In this document: piece by piece, positions 60,360-64,000 of the stretch | Layout: each line of letters begins with the position of its first letter | Numbering within the stretch: position 1 is the stretch's first letter | Assembly (NCBI GenBank): GCA_046316025.1 | Contig: JBKCXU010000068.1 | Location: forward strand, 1-64,000 | DNA: 64,000 nt | Source of the DNA: JAJTHJ01 sp046316025 | GTDB lineage: Bacteria; Pseudomonadota; Gammaproteobacteria; Burkholderiales; Burkholderiaceae_F | Direction: 5' to 3' | Translations under genes and position numbers: made by a program | The notes under the pieces: model-generated | Told to the model about the DNA's origin: nothing | Databases searched by the model: none | Seen by the model: only the letters and a program-made list of their open reading frames with translations

Positions 60360-62666
60360 ATGCCCACCACCGACCCCGCCGATCTGCGCCGCGCCGCGCT
60401 CGAATACCACGAGCAGCCGCCGCGCGGCAAGATCGCCGTCACGCCGACCAAGCAGCTGGTCAACCAGCGCGACCTGGCGCTGGCCTATTCGCCCGGGGTG
60501 GCGGCGGCGAGCGAGGCGATCCGCGACGATCCGGCCGCCGTCTTCCGCTACACCGCGCGCGGCAATCTGGTCGGCGTGGTCACCAACGGCACGGCGGTGC
60601 TCGGGCTGGGCGCCATCGGGCCGCTGGCCGCCAAGCCGGTGATGGAAGGCAAGGCGGTGCTGTTCAAGAAGTTCGCCGGCATCGACGTGTTCGACATCGA
60701 GATCGACGAGCGCGACCCGGACAAACTGATCGAGATCATCGCCGCGCTGGAGCCCACCTTCGGCGGCATCAACCTGGAAGACATCAAGGCGCCCGAGTGC
60801 TTCTATATCGAGCGCAAGCTGCGCGAGCGGCTGAAGATTCCCGTGTTTCACGACGACCAGCACGGCACCGCGATCGTCGTCGGCGCGGCGATCGTCAACG
60901 GGCTGAAGGTCGTCGGCAAGGACCTGCGCACGGTCAAGCTGGTGACGAGTGGCGCCGGCGCTGCCGCACTCGCCTGCCTGCAACTGCTGCTCGAACTCGG
61001 TTTGCCGCGCGCCAACATCTGGGTGACCGACATCGAAGGCGTGGTCTACGCAGGCCGCACCGTGCTGATGGACGAAGACAAGGCGCGCTTCGCGCAGAAT
61101 ACCGACGCCCGCACGCTGGCCGAGGTGATCGGCGGCGCCGACATCTTCCTCGGCCTGTCCGCCGGCGGCGTGTTGAAGCCGGAGATGGTCGCGAAGATGG
61201 CGCCGCGCCCGCTGGTGCTGGCGCTCGCCAATCCGACGCCGGAAATCCTGCCCGAGCGGGTCCGCGCGGTGCGCGACGACGCGATCGTCGCCACCGGCCG
61301 CTCGGACTATCCGAACCAGGTCAACAACGTGCTGTGCTTTCCGTTCATCTTCCGCGGCGCGCTGGACGTGGGCGCCACGACGATCACGCTGCCGATGGAA
61401 GTCGCCGCGGTGGAGGCGGTGGCCGCGCTGGCGCAGGAGGAGCAAAGCGACGTCGTGGCCGCGGCCTACGGCATCGGCAACCTGCACTTCGGCCCCGGGT
61501 ATCTGATCCCCAAGCCCTTCGATCCGCGGCTGATCGTGCGCATCGCGCCGGCAGTGGCCAAGGCAGCGATGGAAAGCGGGGTCGCCACCCGGCCGATCGC
61601 CGACCTGGACGCCTACCGCGACCAGTTGCAGCACTTCGTCTACCACTCCGGCAACTTCATGAAGCCGATCTTCACGGTGGCGAAGAACGCAGTGGCCGCC
61701 GGCGGCAGGGCCCGCATCGTCTTTGCCGAAGGCGAAGAAGAACGTGTGCTGCGCGCGGTGCAGGTGGTGGTGGACGAGAAGCTCGCCCGCCCGATCCTGA
61801 TCGGCCGGCCCGACGTGATCGACAAGCGGCTGGCGCGTTTTGGCCTGCGGATGAAGCCGGGCGCGGACTTCGACCTCGTCAACCCGCAGCAGGATGCGCG
61901 CTACCGCGACTACTGGGAGACGTATCTGCGCCTCGCCCAGCGCAAGGGCGTGACCGCGCAGTACGCCAAGATCGAGATGCGCCGGCGGCACACGCTCATC
62001 GGCTCGATGATGATCCACAAGAACGACGCCGACGGCATGGTCTGCGGCACCTTCGGCACGCACGGGCTGCATCTGCACTACGTCGATCAGGTGATCGGCA
62101 GGCGGCCCGGGGCGAGCGTCTACGGCGCGATGAACATCCTGATGGTGCCCGACCGGCAATTGGCCATCGTCGACACCCACGTCAACATCGACCCCAGTGC
62201 CGAACAACTGGCCGAGATCGCCGTGCTCGCCGCCGAAGCGCTGCTGCGGCTGGGCATCGAGCCGCGCGCCGCACTGCTGTCGCACTCCAACTTCGGCTCC
62301 AGCAACGCGCCCTCGGCGCTGAAGATGCGGCAGGCGCTCGACCTCGTGCGCGCACGGATGCCGAGCCTGCAAGTCGATGGCGAGATGCACGCCGACTGCG
62401 CCATCGACGAGTCGATCCGCGCGTCGATCATGCCCGACTCCACCCTGCGCGGCGACGCCAACCTGCTGGTCTGCCCCGACATCGACAGCGCCAATATCGC
62501 CTACAACCTGCTCAAGACCGCCGCCGGCAACAATGTGGCGATCGGGCCGTACTTGCTCGGCGCGGCGCGGCCGGTGCACATCCTGACCGCCTCTGCCACG
62601 GTGCGGCGCATCGTCAACATGGCCGTGCTGGCGGTGGTCGATGCCAACGCGCCGGGGGCGGCGTAG
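60360..62666 (+). CDS. maeB: NADP-dependent malic enzyme with phosphotransacetylase-like domain
   Basis: The 768-residue protein oxidatively decarboxylates malate to pyruvate. The malic domain shows YSPGVAAASEAIRDD, GNLVGVVTNGTAVLGLGAIG, the NADP loop SGAGAAALACL and a Glu/Asp metal site in VFHDDQHGTA. The C-terminal half (about 430-768) is a phosphotransacetylase-like domain thought to be regulatory (VFAEGEEERVLRA). The size matches MaeB. The RNase gene starts three bases after its stop. Confidence 0.95.
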   Translation: MPTTDPADLRRAALEYHEQPPRGKIAVTPTKQLVNQRDLALAYSPGVAAASEAIRDDPAAVFRYTARGNLVGVVTNGTAVLGLGAIGPLAAKPVMEGKAVLFKKFAGIDVFDIEIDERDPDKLIEIIAALEPTFGGINLEDIKAPECFYIERKLRERLKIPVFHDDQHGTAIVVGAAIVNGLKVVGKDLRTVKLVTSGAGAAALACLQLLLELGLPRANIWVTDIEGVVYAGRTVLMDEDKARFAQNTDARTLAEVIGGADIFLGLSAGGVLKPEMVAKMAPRPLVLALANPTPEILPERVRAVRDDAIVATGRSDYPNQVNNVLCFPFIFRGALDVGATTITLPMEVAAVEAVAALAQEEQSDVVAAAYGIGNLHFGPGYLIPKPFDPRLIVRIAPAVAKAAMESGVATRPIADLDAYRDQLQHFVYHSGNFMKPIFTVAKNAVAAGGRARIVFAEGEEERVLRAVQVVVDEKLARPILIGRPDVIDKRLARFGLRMKPGADFDLVNPQQDARYRDYWETYLRLAQRKGVTAQYAKIEMRRRHTLIGSMMIHKNDADGMVCGTFGTHGLHLHYVDQVIGRRPGASVYGAMNILMVPDRQLAIVDTHVNIDPSAEQLAEIAVLAAEALLRLGIEPRAALLSHSNFGSSNAPSALKMRQALDLVRARMPSLQVDGEMHADCAIDESIRASIMPDSTLRGDANLLVCPDIDSANIAYNLLKTAAGNNVAIGPYLLGAARPVHILTASATVRRIVNMAVLAVVDANAPGAA

Positions 62667-62669
62667 CCG

Positions 62670-63077
62670 ATGACGCGACACGCGTCGGCCTGGCTGCGCG
62701 CCGCGGCGGTGGCGCTGGCCTTGGCGCTGGGCGCGAGCGGTGCGGCTGCGCGCGACGACCGCCCGCCGGCCAAGCCGTTCCCGGAGGTCTCGCTGGCCGC
62801 GCTGCCGAAAGAGGCGCGCGCCACGCTGGACCTGATCAAGCGCGGTGGCCCGTACCCGTACCGCAAGGACGGCACCGTGTTCCATAACCGCGAGCGGCTG
62901 CTGCCGATCCAGCCGCGCGGCTACTACACCGAGTACACCGTGCCCACCCCGGGCGAGCGCGACCGCGGCGCGCGGCGTATCGTTTCCGGCGCCGGTGCCG
63001 CCGGCAATCCCGCCACCAGCGGCGAGTACTACTACACCGGCGACCACTACCGCAGCTTCAAGCGCATCCGCGAGTAA
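62670..63077 (+). CDS. secreted guanyl-specific ribonuclease (RNase Sa/barnase type)
   Basis: The 135-residue protein has a signal peptide (about 1-27, cut near AAARDD) and a domain closely like Streptomyces RNase Sa: LPKEARATLDLI, GPYPYRKDGTVF, NRERLLP, GYYTEYTVPTPG, GEYYYTGDHYRSF. Catalytic residues align as E88, R99, R103 and H126, all present. It cuts RNA after G. The inhibitor gene follows after three bases. It may act on competitors or scavenge RNA in the periplasm or outside. Confidence 0.9.
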   Translation: MTRHASAWLRAAAVALALALGASGAAARDDRPPAKPFPEVSLAALPKEARATLDLIKRGGPYPYRKDGTVFHNRERLLPIQPRGYYTEYTVPTPGERDRGARRIVSGAGAAGNPATSGEYYYTGDHYRSFKRIRE

Positions 63078-63080
63078 CCC

Positions 63081-63476
63081 ATGCCGCAGCGCCTGCCCAC
63101 CCAACTCGACGATCTGCCGTCCAACGCCGTGCTGCCGCTTGGCGTGGTTGAAGTGCACGACCTGCGCCGCTGGGCGCAGGACGCCGGGCACCGCTTCGTC
63201 TTTGCCGATCTGCAAGGCTGTAGCGACAAGGCCGGCGTGCTGCGCGCCATCGGCCAGGCCTTCGACTTCCCGCGCTGGTTTGGCGCCAATCTCGACGCTT
63301 TGTACGACTCGCTGACCGATCTGCCCGATGCGCCCGGCTACGTCGTCGTGCTCGACGATCTGCCGTACACCAAGTTCTTCGGCGCCGAGGAGCGCGACGC
63401 CGTGCTCGAAGTGTTTCGCGACGCGACCGAAGCGCTCGCCGACCGCGGCATCGCCTTTCGCGCGCTTTACTGCTGA
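63081..63476 (+). CDS. barstar-type ribonuclease inhibitor
   Basis: The 131-residue cytosolic protein has the barstar signature: DLQGCSDKAGVLRAIGQAF, FPRWFGANLDALYDSLTDL (the W-x-N-x-D-A-x-x-D-x-L stretch), and VVLDDLP. It should block the nuclease encoded just upstream and protect the cell. An extra N-terminal segment of about 35 residues precedes the core. Its end overlaps the convergent S9 peptidase gene by 10 bases. Confidence 0.9.
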   Translation: MPQRLPTQLDDLPSNAVLPLGVVEVHDLRRWAQDAGHRFVFADLQGCSDKAGVLRAIGQAFDFPRWFGANLDALYDSLTDLPDAPGYVVVLDDLPYTKFFGAEERDAVLEVFRDATEALADRGIAFRALYC

Positions 63477-64000
63477 CGCGGCTGCAACTGCTTCCACAGG
63501 AAGCTGAAGGTTTGCGCCCACATGCGCGCCGCTTGGGCGTTGTCGGCTGCTGCCCCGTGGCCGCCTTCGACGTTCTCGAAGTACAGCACGTCGTGCCCCT
63601 GTTCGCTCATGCGCGCGGACATCTTGCGGGCGTGGCCGGGGTGCACGCGGTCGTCGCGGGTGGAGGTGACGAGGAACAGGCGCGGGTACTTGGCGTCCTT
63701 CTTCACATTCTGGTAGGGCGAGTAGCGGGCGATGAACGCGCGCTCCTCCGGCTTGTCGGGGTCGCCGTACTCGGCGATCCACGAGGCGCCTGCCAGCAGC
63801 TTGTGATAGCGCAGCATGTCGACGAGCGGCACTTGCGCGACCACTGCGCCGAAGAGTTCGGGCCGCTGCGTCATGACGCTGGTCACCAGCAGCCCGCCCT
63901 GGCTGCCGCCCATGATGCCGAGGTGCTGGGGCGCAGTGATGCCGCGCTTGATCAGGTCTTCGGCCACGGCCGCCATGTCGTCCCAGGTGCGCTGCTTGTT
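63467..64000 (-). CDS. S9-family prolyl oligopeptidase, C-terminal part (runs off window)
   Basis: Only the last 177 residues are in the window; the 5' end lies beyond 64000. The catalytic triad is visible: Ser in GIMGGSQGGLLV, Asp in TRDDRVHPGH, His in EGGHGAAADN. This is the alpha/beta-hydrolase domain of prolyl oligopeptidase or dipeptidyl-peptidase type enzymes. The propeller domain and any signal peptide cannot be judged. Confidence 0.88.
   Translation of the reverse strand, partial: NKQRTWDDMAAVAEDLIKRGITAPQHLGIMGGSQGGLLVTSVMTQRPELFGAVVAQVPLVDMLRYHKLLAGASWIAEYGDPDKPEERAFIARYSPYQNVKKDAKYPRLFLVTSTRDDRVHPGHARKMSARMSEQGHDVLYFENVEGGHGAAADNAQAARMWAQTFSFLWKQLQPRQQ

Noticed and set aside
60342..63782. 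A 1146-residue open frame on the minus strand opposite maeB
   Set aside because: It is a GC-rich codon shadow of maeB and the RNase/barstar genes; its sequence is His/Arg/Val/Asp-rich with no domain.

Overview
The window reads as a chromosome segment of a high-GC betaproteobacterium. The evidence is the gene order: ccoNOQP-ccoG-ccoH next to fnr and hemN; ffh beside a CcsA-like gene and pilSR; prmA-accC-accB-aroQ-tlpA; rplU-rpmA-obgE-proB; and long NrdA and Lys/Ala-rich H1-like proteins. I cannot name the genus. Most of the window is tightly packed housekeeping sequence with many 1-4 nt stop/start overlaps (ATGA, GTGA, TGATG).

Bases 1-4137 are an accessory block. A short direct repeat and possible recombinase debris (1-135) precede a three-gene cassette. 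It encodes a 110-residue precursor with a double-glycine leader, a membrane-anchored alpha/beta hydrolase, and a C39 peptidase-containing ABC exporter of the CvaB/RaxB type. The first two genes are clearly AT-richer than the chromosome (26 of 60 bases G/C at 301-360, against 41 of 60 at 2761-2820 in the exporter). An intercistronic hairpin follows the precursor gene, and the exporter start overlaps the hydrolase stop. This looks like an undescribed bacteriocin-like or exported-effector system. No membrane-fusion gene is visible. A REP-like inverted repeat and a small ribbon-helix-helix gene with a frameshifted partner follow.

Bases 4990-16720 are the micro-oxic respiration module: ccoI, ccoS, ccoNOQP, ccoG, ccoH, a small membrane protein, fnr (opposite strand), hemN and a TauE/DsbD-like membrane gene. 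Three FNR-type sites sit in front of ccoI, ccoN and hemN, so Fnr probably controls most of the module. Bases 16893-21555 hold alaS, a GNAT gene, a PfkB kinase and yggT. Bases 21623-31220 are mostly minus-strand: two Lys/Ala-rich H1-like genes (one encodes only 27 residues), nrdAB with a tandem NrdR-box pair, ampD, pilR and pilS.

Bases 31220-56060 carry a CcsA-like gene, ffh, a transglycosylase gene, proS, rppH, proB, obgE, rpmA, rplU, ispB, tRNA-Pro(CGG), a zinc-ribbon membrane protein, prmA, accC, accB, aroQ, tlpA, a nucleotidyltransferase-like gene, mpl, yqiA, a fabG-like gene, ybaK, marC, an RNB-domain ribonuclease, a TonB-like gene, aroE, mtgA, mgtE and a KTSC-domain gene. Bases 56072-64000 carry ubiD, a transglycosylase with a long structured leader, a PLP aminotransferase, a strongly supported small RNA with a pyrimidine-rich loop, maeB, a secreted RNase Sa/barnase-type nuclease with its barstar-type inhibitor, and the 3' part of an S9 peptidase gene.
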